Part shown: positions 1 to 11,633 of the stretch, one piece after another
Position numbering within the stretch: position 1 is the stretch's first letter
Layout: every line of letters starts with the position of its first letter
NCBI GenBank assembly: GCA_905250075.1
Contig: CAJNOP010000028.1
Span: 1-64,000 of the forward strand
Reading direction: 5' to 3'
DNA: 64,000 nucleotides
Source of the DNA: Rotaria sp. Silwood1
Taxonomy: Eukaryota > Rotifera > Eurotatoria > Philodinida > Philodinidae
Position numbers and translations under genes: made by a program
Notes under the pieces: generated by a model
Database searches by the model: none
The model's input: the letters and a program-made list of their open reading frames with translations, nothing else
What the model was told of the DNA's origin: nothing

Positions 1-2
1 CA

Positions 3-254
3 ATTCGAACAAAATATGCTCTTCTTGGTGAATGGGGTAAATGGACAGCTGTTAGTCAACAAAGATTTATATCCATAACTACAAATAAAGAGAAAACTCA
101 AGCAACTATAACTCTTCAAGGTGTAGCTTCTGAAATAGTACCAGTGGTTCTTTTTAATTCTAATTTACATTCTGTTACTGTTAATTGTTCAATGTCGACT
201 GAAAATGGTCAAGCAAACGTTGTAGTCACTCCAACTAGTGTCATTTGTTCTTAG
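3..254 (+). CDS. 3' end of an unidentified protein gene (partial)
   Basis: An open frame enters from the left edge and ends at TAG 252-254, giving the last 83 residues of a protein. The tail is rich in Thr, Val, Ser and Asn with alternating hydrophobic residues (for example GEWGKWTAVSQQRF near its start and VVVTPTSVICS at the end), which suggests a beta-rich, possibly extracellular C-terminal domain. I do not recognise the family. AATAAA-like signals follow within about 70-120 bp, fitting a 3' end here. The start and the exon structure lie outside the window. Confidence 0.55.
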   Translation: MRTKYALLGEWGKWTAVSQQRFISITTNKEKTQATITLQGVASEIVPVVLFNSNLHSVTVNCSMSTENGQANVVVTPTSVICS

Positions 255-698
255 AGATTTGATATAGATAACAAAAATATGTGATTATCCAAGAGAAAAA
301 AAATTTCTTTTCTTTTTCATAAAATAAACTGTGCTGTCATATTTAGAAATTCTTGTTTTGCATTAAAATAAACTTTTTTATTAATTTTGCTTTGCTTTAT
401 TATTACCAATAATAGGCACAATAAGAATGATTTCAACTAGAATATTTCTTCTTTCTATTATAGTGCAGAAGTGATTGGTAATTCTTTGAATAACTAGATT
501 AAAACAAAAGCAAGAAGTAATGGTTTACACTAATCGAGAAATCTATGGCGCGTTTTTTTTTCTGTTAAAATTATGAATTTCTTTGTCTTTTGTTAATAAT
601 TATTATTTTATTTCGTTTTATTTATTAATTATTTAGATTATCGAATAATTATTATTTTCAAATAAGAGAAATTTAACTAATTGAAAAACAAAACTTAA
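255..698. other. Intergenic, 3'UTR of the first gene and 5' flank of the kinase gene
   Basis: AT-rich spacer. It carries AATAAA-type polyadenylation signals near 322 and 366 and long A/T runs. No coding potential is seen on either strand. Confidence 0.5.
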
Positions 699-3261
699 AT
701 GATGAATAATTGTCATTCAAATTTTGATCATTGTTGGTCAAAAAAACAAAAGAGTAATGCAAATATTTCAACAAATAATTTCAAAGCTATTGAAAAATTG
801 GGTAAAGGTGCTTTTGGTTTTGTTTATTTAGTCAAATGGTAAAATTATTTTTTTCTTGTATATAAATTTATTTCTTATATTGATCAATCAAGATTTGAAG
901 GTATTACAATGAAAATAATATTCATGAAAATTTTCTTTGTGTATTAAAAATTACAAGTAAACAACAATTAATGAAAAATAAAGCACATCTATTTGCTTTA
1001 AGAGAAAGAGATATTTTACAATGTTGTCACCATCCGAATCTTGTTAAATGTTTGTCAGAAGAATTTTCCTTACACAAATTCAATACTTTTCTATTCATTT
1101 ATTTATTTAGTATTCACTTCATTCAAAGATGAATCAAATATTTATTTAGCACTTGAATTTATTGCTGGAGGTAAAACTCTTTATTATGATTGGAAAAAAA
1201 GAATGTTAATACAACTCCTGCAGGATTCAAATACGAAATAGGATATGATTACCACGTTACGCAAAAGAAAACTTAACAGTCATTCCACATTAGCCATGAT
1301 CGATCACGCTCAATCGATGGTCTTTGAGTTAGTTAGATTTTGTCTATTTTATAGAAGCAAGTGTTTGATGAATTTCTATGCAATCCGTTTGACAAGAACT
1401 TTTATTCCGTTGTCGAGATATTCAAACTGTTCTGAAGTCATCATCACTAAAACGTACATGTTTTGCGACTTTTTGTGACATATATATTTTATAATAAGTC
1501 TATTTGACTGGAGATTTTTCAGTGTGAATACATCTGAAAAGTTAAAGTTTTGATTATAGCGAGATGTCATTGAGTGCTCGCTTTGTTAAAAATTTTAACT
1601 CTCTAGATAGCTCTTGGCACTTAGAAAACTTTCGTCAAAATCATGTTTTTCGGAGCAACTGATCTAGAGAAAAACCTAATCTATAGAAATTGAAGCCGTA
1701 TGATCTTAAACTAGAAACTGCACATTAGGCTTGTTTTTAATAAGACTCTGCAGACTATTCTACAATATTGTAGATTGATTTGTTCAGAACTGTGTAATAT
1801 TTAATGTATAGTTTCAAAGTCATGCAACTCTGACTTCTATAGAGCAGGTCTTCTTTTAGATCAGTCGCTTCGAAAATCATGATTTTGAGCACAATCGCAA
1901 TTTTGAGGAACAACTGCTGAGTGTCAAGAATTATTTAGAAAATTAAAATTTTTAACAGAGTGACCACTTAACATGATTCATTGATGAAATATGTATATAC
2001 ACAAAATAGCGAAAAATGACAATCCTCTCGTATACATGGTAGTATTAGTCGACTCATCAATAATTTATCTATTTGAATTTTTTTTTATGGTAAGCACTCA
2101 AATCTCAGTTGTATTCATACTAAAAACTTCAAGCTAAACAGTTTTATTCATTATGAAGTATAGCTGTCAGAAAAAATTAAATGTCTCGATAATGAAATAA
2201 TTGTTTTTGAAACGAGTTGCATAGAAATTCATCAAACACTTATTTTCATAACATGCAAAAAAAAAATTAAACTATATCGGTGACTATTAAGTATGATCAG
2301 TCGTGCCTTACGCGGAATGGCTCTTAAATGAAAAATAACTCTGTCTTAAACACGCCGTTGCTAATACTTGTTAATATTTATGATGATTGATGAAAAGAAA
2401 CGAGATCTAAAATTCTGCTTCTATATTTCAATATTCCTTTTAGATCATGTATTATAAAGAATATTTAGTGAATAATTTTAGGAGATCTTTTTTCTTATAT
2501 GCAAATACAAGAACGACTTAATGAAGATCATACAAGATTTTATATTGGACAAATCATTTTAGCATTCGAATATTTACATGGTTGTCATATTATTTATCGA
2601 GATCTTAAAGTAAACATGATATAAAATATCATTAGATAAAATTCTTTTTGTTTTTTCAAATTTTTAAGCCAGAAAATATTATTTTAACAGATCGAGGATA
2701 TATAAAATTAATTGATTTTGGCTTTGCTAAACGAACAACGAAACCAACATCAACTATGTGTGGTACACCACAATTTATGAGTCCTGAAATAATTCTACAA
2801 AAAAAGTAATTTAATAAATAAAGATTATAGATTCTTTTATTACTATTAGATATGATAAATGTGTTGATTATTGGGCATTAGGTATTCTAACTTATGAATT
2901 ACTAACTGGTGACACTCCATTTGATGGTGAAAATGATGAAGAATTATTTGAAGCTATACTTCATAATCCTATTTATTTTCAATCTACTATATTTACTACA
3001 ATATCAGCAAATTTTATTCAAGGTTTATTAATACGTAATCCATTTCAACGATTAGGTTGTACAATGCATAACTCATTAGATATTCGTTATCATCCATGGT
3101 TTCAACAATATATATATTCATTTGAACAACTCGAACAACAATCTATACCTGCTTTCTATATTCCATTGAATTTTACTGATTATACAAATTATCCTTTAAA
3201 ATCTATCAAAGTTACACCACTTATAAATCCTATTAATGACAAAATATTTGACAATTTTTAA
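699..3261 (+). CDS. Short AGC-family serine/threonine protein kinase
   Basis: Exons: 699-838, 901-1049, 1111-1170, 2482-2609, 2669-2805, 2850-3261; total 1026 nt, 341 aa, all junctions GT-AG and in phase. The protein is almost only a kinase domain. Visible motifs: glycine loop [12 protein letters not shown] (about residues 37-48), VLKI with the ATP lysine, YRDLKPENI catalytic loop, [16 protein letters not shown] (APE replaced by SPE), [15 protein letters not shown], then an AGC-type tail with a YHPWF segment. The [19 protein letters not shown] stretch is typical of the PKA/PKG/PKC group. There is no N-terminal regulatory domain (about 35 residues only) and no obvious FxxF hydrophobic motif at the C-terminus. 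It phosphorylates Ser/Thr substrates by family; the specific partner cannot be told. Intron 3 is 1.3 kb because of an inserted element. The start is the first of two adjacent ATGs; the second is equally possible. Confidence 0.85.
1245..2340. mobile_element. Decayed inverted-repeat (MITE-like) element inside the kinase intron 3
   Basis: The two halves of this intron are imperfect reverse complements. A perfect 23-bp core (1362-1384, starting GTGTTTGATGAATTTC) pairs with 2219-2241. Similarity continues on both sides, for example the segments around 1261-1310 and 2290-2335, and around 1385-1430 and 2170-2215. An inner pair lies near 1573-1600 and 1930-1960. No transposase reading frame is visible, so this looks like a non-autonomous fold-back or MITE remnant. 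The outer ends and any target duplication are not clear. Confidence 0.6.
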
Positions 3262-3344
3262 CCAGCTTAATTATTCTTCAATCTTTATTAATACTTTGTT
3301 TTATCATTTTTTTTTCATATTACAATAAAATAATAATAGTGAAT

Positions 3345-3548
3345 CTATTTTCGATTACTAGGATCGTCATTATTTGTTACTTGTGTACCACCACCAACAG
3401 AATCATGACCATAATTTTGTGACGTACACTTTTCCGCCAATTCGCTAGCTTTCATTGGAGCACCTTCAACAGAACGATCTTTATCATAGCATGGTAGTTC
3501 ATCAATTTAAGCATTAGTATTCGGTTGATGAGCAGAGTTTGACGACAT
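3345..3548 (-). pseudogene. Small hydrophilic protein gene with one in-frame stop
   Basis: Read from ATG 3548 to TAG 3345-3347 the frame has 68 codons with a single interruption, TAA at 3507-3509 (codon 14). The frame past the stop looks coding: IDELPCYDKDRSVEG, then APMKASELAEK, then a Gly/Thr/Asn-rich tail. It ends on its own stop before the kinase gene's 3' end. The product would be very polar and probably disordered. A CAA-to-TAA change at codon 14 is the simplest break. It could also be a sequencing error, an allele, or a real gene starting at a downstream in-frame ATG. It lies 0.6 kb downstream of FBXO16 on the same strand. I do not recognise a family. Confidence 0.35.
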
Positions 3549-4150
3549 ATTAATTTAAAAAAAATTCTTTCTATTTGCATCAAAAGACTTTTATACTATG
3601 AAACACGTGACACGCACGTTTTTCAATGATTCATTTTACTCATTTCTATCGAACTAGTCATAAAAATAATATCCCATTAGATGTCATACTTTCCTATTGA
3701 TTAATAATTCAATAATAGCATCGAATTTTCATATGATATTCTTACATATCTATATATATTTCTAAGGCATAAAATGCACGAAAATGTTTTAAGATTTTAA
3801 GAGCAAACTACAAAGATAAAAATTATTATAAGTCAAAATACAATTCGTGCATATGTGTTGATATCTAGATTCAATCAATCATTGATTCAAATAAACACAA
3901 TTGATTTTTTTTTACCACAGACAAAACATATTAGAAATACATAAACAATGAGAAAAATGTCCACTACACAAATTAACAAACAACAATAAAACATATAGAA
4001 ATGTTTTTTTTTTCTTGGAAAAAAATCAAAAAAAAAAGAAGCAAATGGCAACAATGAGACATACACACACTCACACACAAATGTTTGTTTATTTGTTTTT
4101 TTCTGAAATGATATTGCCAATTGAGAATACTTATAATGATTACATGAAAT
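3549..4150. other. Intergenic, 3' flank of the FBXO16-like gene
   Basis: AT-rich, with A/T homopolymers and a short CA/CT-rich patch near 4063-4080. The open frames here are low-complexity shadows. No RNA gene or further exon is seen. Confidence 0.4.
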
Positions 4151-7100
4151 TTATTCCTCAACATAATTATAATTATTTGTTGAATGCCATGTTCGATTTG
4201 ATATGTCTAGAAAATAAATGTATTTAATAATAATAATAATAAAGAAAAAAAAAATCAAATGATTTATTTATCACTGTCTTACCATTAGTTGATGTTTTTG
4301 ATGTATATTTTAATTTTTGATTCGATGATGGTGGTCGAGGAATATCTACAGGTCTATTAACAACACCTGATGTTGATGGAGGTCGAGCAAAAAATGAATT
4401 ATTATGATTAAAATTTCTTGATGTATGTTCATCACGAAAACTAACTGATGGACTACCACGAGCACTCTTTTAGTTAAGAAAGAAAAAAAAACAAGGAATA
4501 GCTTTATAAAAATCTCAAAATATTAATCATACTAAAGATTGACTTCGTCTTTTTCTTCCATTATTTTCATATCTTTCATTAGTTCGACTACGTGTTTGTT
4601 GTTCTTTACTTGTATTTTTTAATTCATGATCAGATTCCGTTTGTTGAAGAAGACTTGTTCCATATTTACGATGTTTAGCAATTAAAGATTCAAGTACACT
4701 ATCATCATTATCCAAATAATTATAACGAAGTGTATCACTTGGATTTCGACTAATGAAAAATATTAGACAAAAAGAAATTAATTTTATTATTATTATTTTT
4801 TTTCACCTATTAGCACGCCATGGTGGTTGTTCTAAACGACGATGAGTTGATGATGATAAATGAGATTGATTATATTGATGACGACTTGAATGTAAACGAG
4901 CTGTATCTTCATGAGGAGATAATTGATCATCATAATAACCACTTTGTGAACGATGAGAATATTCCTATTAGTAGTGAAATAATTTCAAAATTATTTTTAT
5001 CATACATCAAAAATGTTTGAATAGAATTCTTGATCAAAGAATGTATAATATATGATTGAGATTTTTTTTTCTATCTCAAATAAGAGGTAAATATGCTCTT
5101 CGCCGAAAACAAGATTATCGAAAACTTACATCACCGACTCGACGTGGAAATTTACGGTGCGTTTTCACGTCGTGTCGGCAATGTCAGTTTTCGACGTTCT
5201 TGTTTTCGGCAAAGAGCATTACATTCAGACTCTTTTTGTCGGATCATTCCTATGATTATAATATAAGACTAACGATACCTTGAAGTGAAAGAAAGGTTCA
5301 AATTTTTCTATTTATGCAACGCTAATTACATTTGATATTTCACAAAAATTAATAAAAAAACTTTTGAAACAATCTGCAAAATAAGTTAGTAACAAAAATG
5401 CATAGCTTCTATATATTTAATTACGAATACTTGTCGAACCAAATTTCCTGTATCTATTGTTTGTACACATGTATCAATCATAGATACACTCTCATTAGAT
5501 AATATAATTTTTTTTAAACCGATATCAGAAGTCGATAATGGTATTAATATATCCATCTGTTCAATTTTATATTAAAATTAATTTTATAAAAACAAAACAA
5601 ATATTTCTTTTTTTTTTCATACTCGAATAGGCATTGTTTGTAATGCTTGAATATTAAATGAATAAACACGTTTCCAAACATTACTTTCATATGGTGATTG
5701 ACTTTGTTTTGGTGTCCAACCAAAACGAAGACATTTTGGCATCCAGATTTGATCTGATTCAGATAAAAATTTCCAATACCAACATACCTTTTAGGATTAA
5801 AAAAACAAAAACAAAAATAGCATTCAAGAAATTGAAAAGAAAAAAGTTTACTTGTGCACAACGACAAAGACTACGTGGATCAAGAAATGAAAATATATAA
5901 AGACCAAGTACACGTGGAAATAAACGAGTAAAATCTTGATGTTGTGAAGGAAATTTTTTTGTTAATAAATTTCTTGCATATGCTAATTGACGAGGATTAC
6001 ATTGTGCCAATATATCTTGAAGAGCCATACGACGTTGATCATCAGACCATTTTTCAAACTAAACGATAAATTAAAGTTCAATATTTAATTAAAACATTGA
6101 TGTACCCATTTATTCATAAGTTGTTTTCGTTCATCAAATAACTAAAAAACAAAAAAAAAAATATAAACATTTCAGAAGTTTATTAAGTATTTGAAATAGA
6201 ATATCCACAAAAATATATAAAATTTTAAATACAGATCTTTTGTTATATGAGATAGAATAGATTCAATTCTTGAATAGTACGTATTAATTCCATCTGTAAT
6301 CTATAAGATGAGCATACAATTGAAAGTAATTCTTCTTCTTCTTCTCATTTTATGAGAGAATCCTCCCGAATGTCTACCTGACTTTTATATGGTTTCTCGT
6401 CATTAATATACATCATAAAATTTGACTAAACTAAAAAAATATTTGTATTGTCTAGAATGAACATATTTTATAGAAAGATAGATTTCGTTACTAAAATAAG
6501 TTCATAGTCATATTTGAATGTAAATGATTGAGAATTGATCAGAAAAAAGTAGATTACTAAGTAGTTCTACAGTTAGAATATTTTTAGCCGTTGCAATAGT
6601 TTTAAATTAATTTCTTTACATACATTCTTCGAGAACAATACATTTCAGTAAATATTAAATTCGAAAAAGTTGAAATATAATCTTAGGAATTTTTTACAGT
6701 ATAATTAAAATTGAATAAAACATACATTCAACTTTTACAATTCTCTATTCATATCGTTCTAGAAATCTTTTATATTTATGCTCATCTTATTAGAATCTAC
6801 AAAAATATAATAATTAACATAGAATCGATTAATTTCAAATCTTTGAATATCTTACTCGAGCATTTGTTTCATCATCTTGTAACGGTGTCCAAGTTGAATA
6901 TAAACGATTTTTTCCTTTCGCATTTAATTTAGTTGAATTTGTTGATACCATTGTACGATCTAATTCATGTTTTAATATTGATTGTTCTAATTTTGCTGTC
7001 ATATTTAAACCATTTATTGTTGTATTATGCTGTGGTCGATTACGTGTTGGTGTTGTCGATCGTTGTTGAGCACTTGTTGGACGTGCTGGTCGTCGATTAC

Positions 7101-7167
7101 CAACAACTTCATTTGGATTAGGTGGATAATGATGAGAATGAGTTGATGTATTCATTAAATCAGTCAT
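4151..7167 (-). CDS. FBXO16: F-box only protein 16 orthologue
   Basis: Exons, 5' to 3' on the minus strand: 7167-6856, 6141-6106, 6058-5852, 5787-5623, 5556-5431, 4964-4807, 4749-4533, 4466-4283, 4206-4151; 1461 nt, 486 aa, all phases consistent. F-box proteins bind SKP1 and recruit substrates to SCF ubiquitin ligases. Diagnostic stretches in order: STWTPLQDDETNAR, then a 12-residue micro-exon LFDERKQLMNKW, then FEKWSDDQRR, the F-box with LYIFSFLDPRSLCRCAQ, and WYWKFLSESDQIWMPKCLRF. Late motifs PPWR and RYNYLDNDDS also occur near the C-terminus of vertebrate FBXO16, which is shorter (about 290 aa); the extra length is low-complexity Ser/Asn/Gln-rich sequence. The start is the first ATG of the frame, facing the divergent NOPCHAP1 gene. 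Confidence 0.88.
5087..5226. repeat. Near-perfect 140-bp palindrome (hairpin MITE) in an FBXO16 intron
   Basis: The two 60-70 bp arms are reverse complements at roughly 85% identity, with only about 10 nt of loop near 5152-5163. The shared arm core is GCCGAAAACAAGA, found at 5102-5114 and inverted at 5197-5209. It is more GC-rich than its surroundings, which suggests recent insertion. It has no coding capacity and lies in the 466-nt intron 4965-5430. Confidence 0.75.
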
Positions 7168-7481
7168 CTTTTACGTAATAGAAAAGTGACGACCTTCGCG
7201 CGTAATCTAAGAGGAACAAAAGAAAAAAAAAGAGGAGAAGTATGAAATTCATTTAATTTAAAACTAAAAATCGTTGTTAAGCAACGAGAAAAGAGGAAAA
7301 TGAGTATTGCATTAATCATAATTCATTAATGCATTTTATACATTTCAACATAACTTGATTGGTTATTGAAAATAAACCATTGAATATTATTGAATAAAAA
7401 ATTTCTTTGTTCACAAAATTTTCGTAAGTTTTAATCTCGTCGTTTAGAAAAAAAATTCGTAAATTTTATTTCTAATTTCAG
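7168..7481. promoter_or_regulatory. Divergent promoter interval between FBXO16 and NOPCHAP1
   Basis: 314 bp separates two opposed start codons, so promoters for both directions should lie here. There is a GA-rich patch (7206-7240) and a palindromic ATTAATCATAATTCATTAAT-like stretch near 7311-7330. The right end is a splice-acceptor-like TCTAATTTCAG directly abutting the NOPCHAP1 ATG. Confidence 0.45.
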
Positions 7482-8084
7482 ATGACTGATGATTCACTTC
7501 CAATAGTGCCATCTTCTGATAGATTATTATTATCAAACAATAAAAAATCTTCTTCATCTTGGAATATTGATGATTTACAACATGAAGATGAATCAAATAG
7601 TTCAAATGATTTTTTTTCTGTTTTAAAAAAAAATGTTACTAAACATGTTTATTTGGATGAAGAATTATCTAATGATAATTGTTTAAAAAAAAAAGTAAAT
7701 CAATGTTCAACAATTCATATTGATAGTAGTAATTTAATTTCACGTTGTAAAAATTTTCTTCCATTATTAACTGATGCTAATCGTACATTATATTCAAAAA
7801 TAAAATCAGGTGAAAATGTTCGTATTGAATTAGATTCTGATCAAGATAATGAAAATGATGGACAAACAATTGAAATGAATTTAATGTTTTGTCCAAATGT
7901 TGATACATCATCCGAATCGAATAATAATTCCGATGAAAGTAGTGATGATGATGATGATCAAACGAATATAAAAATATTAAAATCTACGAAGAAAAATAAT
8001 CAAGTTAATATTATTGAAATTCAATCAACAAATAACGATAATAATCAAGATGATAACAAATCAGAAGAAATTATTAATACATAA
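7482..8084 (+). CDS. NOPCHAP1: NOP protein chaperone 1-like (C12orf45 family), box C/D snoRNP assembly
   Basis: Single-exon frame of 200 aa. The family links box C/D core protein NOP58 to the R2TP complex during snoRNP assembly in the nucleus. Seen here: an N-terminal DRLLL motif; a helix with IDSSNLISRCKNFLPLL and ANRTLY, matching the vertebrate FLPQMARAN region; then NVRIEL and GQTIEMNLMF matching the conserved block before the acidic run; and an acidic Ser/Asp tract (SDESSDDDDDQ) with a Lys patch. Length matches the vertebrate protein (about 185 aa). The ATG directly follows a TTTCAG acceptor at 7480-7481, typical of a trans-spliced 5' end, which fixes the start. The TRAPPC13 start follows 102 bp after the stop on the same strand. 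Identification rests on motif order by eye; sequence conservation in this family is low. Confidence 0.72.
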   Translation: MTDDSLPIVPSSDRLLLSNNKKSSSSWNIDDLQHEDESNSSNDFFSVLKKNVTKHVYLDEELSNDNCLKKKVNQCSTIHIDSSNLISRCKNFLPLLTDANRTLYSKIKSGENVRIELDSDQDNENDGQTIEMNLMFCPNVDTSSESNNNSDESSDDDDDQTNIKILKSTKKNNQVNIIEIQSTNNDNNQDDNKSEEIINT

Positions 8085-8170
8085 TCTTTAGTTATGTTTT
8101 GTTTTTTTTTGTTTTCAAAATTACATAAAAATTCGAAAAAAGAAAATTGTTAAAAATAGATTTTGTTTCT

Positions 8171-8186
8171 AGATATGTAAATCATT
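8171..8186 (+). promoter_or_regulatory. Trans-splice-type acceptor and start-stop uORF before TRAPPC13
   Basis: A T-rich TTTGTTTCTAG ends at 8172 and would serve as spliced-leader acceptor. The first ATG downstream (8175-8177) is followed at once by TAA (8178-8180), a minimal start-stop uORF, 6 nt before the main ATG at 8187. Such elements can stall initiating ribosomes; function here is inference. Confidence 0.4.
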
Positions 8187-11100
8187 ATGTCAGTATCTAT
8201 AACAAATACAACAGTTCCACATGCACCGACAGCAGTTACAACTACATCAATAGATTCAACGAAAAATGTTGAACCACTTGCTGTTCGAGGTTAGTTTTTT
8301 TTTTGTTTTTTGGAAGAAAAGTGAAGATAGAAATGACTATTTTCTTTTATAGTAATGCGTCTATCAAAACCCACCCTATATCAAAATATACCAGTCTATG
8401 CTGAAGAAGAGTCATCATCATCTGCAGCTGCATTTCTTGCTGGTCAATCACATGATATAGCCATTGGAAATGATCATTCAGTTTTAAGTCATTTACTTGT
8501 ACTTCCCTATAGTTTTGGGTTAGTTTATAACCTATGTTTTTAAATAGATTTTGCTAATGTTTTTTGTTTTCGGATTTAGAAATGTATTTTTGGGTGAAAT
8601 ATTTTCTGCAATTGTTTCATTACATAACCAAAGTGATCAAATATTACGAGATGTTATACTTAAAGTAAATTGAATTAGAATATAAAATTGATGTGTGAAA
8701 TTTTTTTTTTTTTTTGTATCTTAGACAGATATTCAAACAGCTACACAACGTATTGCACTTAATTCAAACGATCCAAATGATTCGAATAAAATTGAATTAG
8801 CACCTGATCAAAGTATATGTCGAGTTTTGCAACATGAAGTTAAAGAACTTGGCAATCATTCGTAAGTATTGAACAAATATCAGAATCGTAACTCGAAAAT
8901 GATTACATTCATTATTGAATAAACTAGACTCAATTTGTGATATCCTTCGAGCATAAAAAAAAAGATGTTAGAAATCAAATGGTGCATTGCATTACAGTAG
9001 CTAGATATTTTCATCGAGAGTTATGTTATGAATAGAAACAAAATTACATTATACTTGTTATGCCATTATATAAACATATTTAGATATTAGATCTTATCAA
9101 AAGAGACAAATATCATATAGCAAAGTAAAGTATATTAAAAAATTCATCGAAAATATTTCACAAGAATAATAGATATGTATTTTCAAAAACATCACATTTT
9201 CTCCATTATAGTAGAACCATCACGTGCAAGATTAAGTCATATAAACAGGAACTTATGACAATGTCTTTCGTGTTTCATTGTTTATTGCGATATTAAATGT
9301 TCCTATCTTTATGAGAAGATTAATATATATGAAAATAAAGTATAAGAACTTAACATGTTATAATCAATTATAGTCGTATTTTTTCAGTATACAGTTTAGT
9401 TTTTGTTTCAAGAAAGATATAAAATCATTGTAAAAATTTCAGAAAAAAAATTTGATAATATCTATTATAATTGTATGAAATAGAGATGAAATCGATATCC
9501 ATAACCGGTTGGTTCAGTATCGGTAGTATTTTATCAAGATTTTCTATTTCAAAGGCATGTTATCTTCACACTTTCAATATTGAATAGAACACTACAGATT
9601 TTAAGCTGATCGATTACTGGCCGTATTAGAAATATTTATTAAACTAAATGAATTTAGTTATCTTTTTTTATCAATAAAGTCGATATTCGTTTAATAATTT
9701 AAGAGATTGAAAGAATGGAACTATAGTTCGATTTGTTTTTTAATACTATAAGAAAGAATTATAATGTGCTATTACATAGATATCTATAAAAACAGTTGGA
9801 GTATCTGATAACATACACACCAATATAACGTAGAATGAAACACAAAGAAAGATATGTTATGCATTCCCAGAATGAAGTTCATAGTATATAAAACTTATGA
9901 TACAATACAAATAAAATTAATTGACAAAAATCGTTTATATGTCTATATAGATCAAAACATAAAGTTCATTCATCTAATTATTGATAATATCATAATAATC
10001 TTGCATGTAATACTGCAGTTTGATGTTTAGTCTTTAGTATTTTCTTCTATTGTTATGTACATGGCTGATTAGTTATCCCGAAAGAATAAGTTCATATATG
10101 ATCTTGTGTCTAAACACCATACAATAAATATGTTGAACAAAGATTATTGTACGAATAAAAATCGCTATACTTGAACTTATACAGTAATTGTGCACAGAAA
10201 CAAAGAGATAATAATATAAATAGAGGATTATAACGGTAGATTTATAATCAATCGATATCAGTCTATAGTATATGAAAAGTACAAGAACACATTATCATCA
10301 AATGAAAATAAATACAAAAAGATATCAAATTTTCACTGGAACTTTTAATTAATTGTATTATAATAACAATTCGAATAGCAGTACCAGTTATGAAAAATTC
10401 AAAACTGTTTCATTTCTATTATAAATAAAAACAATATGAATTCGCTATATTTTTAGTCTAGTATGTACTGTTACGTGTATTGATCATAATAATGAAAAAT
10501 GTAATTTAAAAAAAGTATTTAAACTACCGGTAAGAAATAAAATCAAACTCAAAAATAATCATAAAATATGATTTTAGGTTGGTAAACCAATTGATTTAAA
10601 AACACGATTTATTTCAAGTGCAAAGGTAAAAATTAATATTTTTTTTTCTTTTAATTATTTTTTTTCTTTTGACTAATAGCATGATGAATATTATGTTGTT
10701 GCTGATATTCAAAATCAAACTCCATCAATTTTAAATATGACGTTTGTTTTTTTACTTTTTCTTCTCTAATAACAATTCTTTCATTAATATTCAATTTTAA
10801 TAGAACTGTTGAATTAGAACCATCAAATGCATATATTGTAAAAAATTTAAATAATCTTCATTATGAAAATTCAGAACATCCTGAAAGGTATTTTATTTTT
10901 TATTATAATTATTTTTTTTATTTTATTTAATGTTTTTAGTTCTCTATGTGAGTCATGGCGTTTTATACGTCCAAATGAAATAGCAACATATATGTTCTAT
11001 TTAAAACCACGAAATGATATTACTTTTGAACAATTACATACAACACCAACATTAGGTAAACTTGATATTGTTTGGATGTCTGGTTTGGGTGAACGTGGTC

Positions 11101-11633
11101 GTTTACAAACAAATCAATTACCTAAACCTGTAAAAAAAAAAAAAACTTAAAATTATTTATAAAAAAAATTGAAAATTATATTTTACTTAAATAAATAGAC
11201 TCCATCAATAACAACAACAAATCTTGGATATTTACCTGATTTACGTATATTTTTAATACGTGGTCAAGGTCAATGTTATGTTGAAGAAGCACAAAAATTT
11301 TCTATTCGAATATTAAATTGTACACAACGTACAATGGATTTATCATTAAGTTTTGATAATTCATTTTCTAAACGTGAACAATTTTTATGGATTGGTATTA
11401 TTAGTAAACAATTAGGAAAATTAGATGCTCACCAAACATATGATATTGAATTACAACTTGTACCATTAACATGTGGATTAAAAGTAAAAGATAAAAGATT
11501 TTTGTATTTTTAAAATGAAATGTTTTCTTTTTAGCGTATTGGTGGTTTAAGATTAACTGATTTAACAATGAGACATACATATGATTTGGAAGATTTTCAT
11601 CATCTATTTGTGTTACCTAAACTTGTGCTTTAA
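8187..11633 (+). CDS. TRAPPC13: TRAPP complex subunit 13
   Basis: Exons: 8187-8289, 8353-8518, 8580-8664, 8725-8861, 10457-10529, 10578-10625, 10680-10741, 10804-10887, 10940-11129, 11199-11483, 11535-11633; 1332 nt, 443 aa, phases all consistent. It is a subunit of the TRAPPIII vesicle-tethering complex (ER-Golgi and autophagy traffic). Recognisable segments: VMRLSKPTL near residue 35, FGNVFLGEIFSAIVS, VKELGNHSLVCTV, VGKPIDLKTRF, SLCESWRFIRPNE, LGKLDIVWMSGLGERGRLQT, NCTQRTMDLSLSF, GISKQ-like QLGKLDAH, and a terminal GGLRLTD. Length is close to the human protein (about 417 aa). It is built of beta-sandwich modules with no catalytic site. Intron 4 is 1595 nt; the other introns are short. It sits between NOPCHAP1 and SNU13 in a probable operon. 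Confidence 0.93.
8862..10456 (+). other. Long intron 4 of TRAPPC13
   Basis: 1595 nt in a gene whose other introns are 45-76 nt. It is AT-rich with no long open frame. No long inverted repeat is obvious by eye, but expansion by a decayed insertion is likely from the size alone. Confidence 0.5.

Noticed and set aside
6180..6300. Open minus-strand stretch ISDGINTYYSRIES, considered as an extra FBXO16 exon
   Set aside because: Exon 1 joins the 36-nt micro-exon in phase and matches the family without it; the stretch has no good donor and is not conserved.
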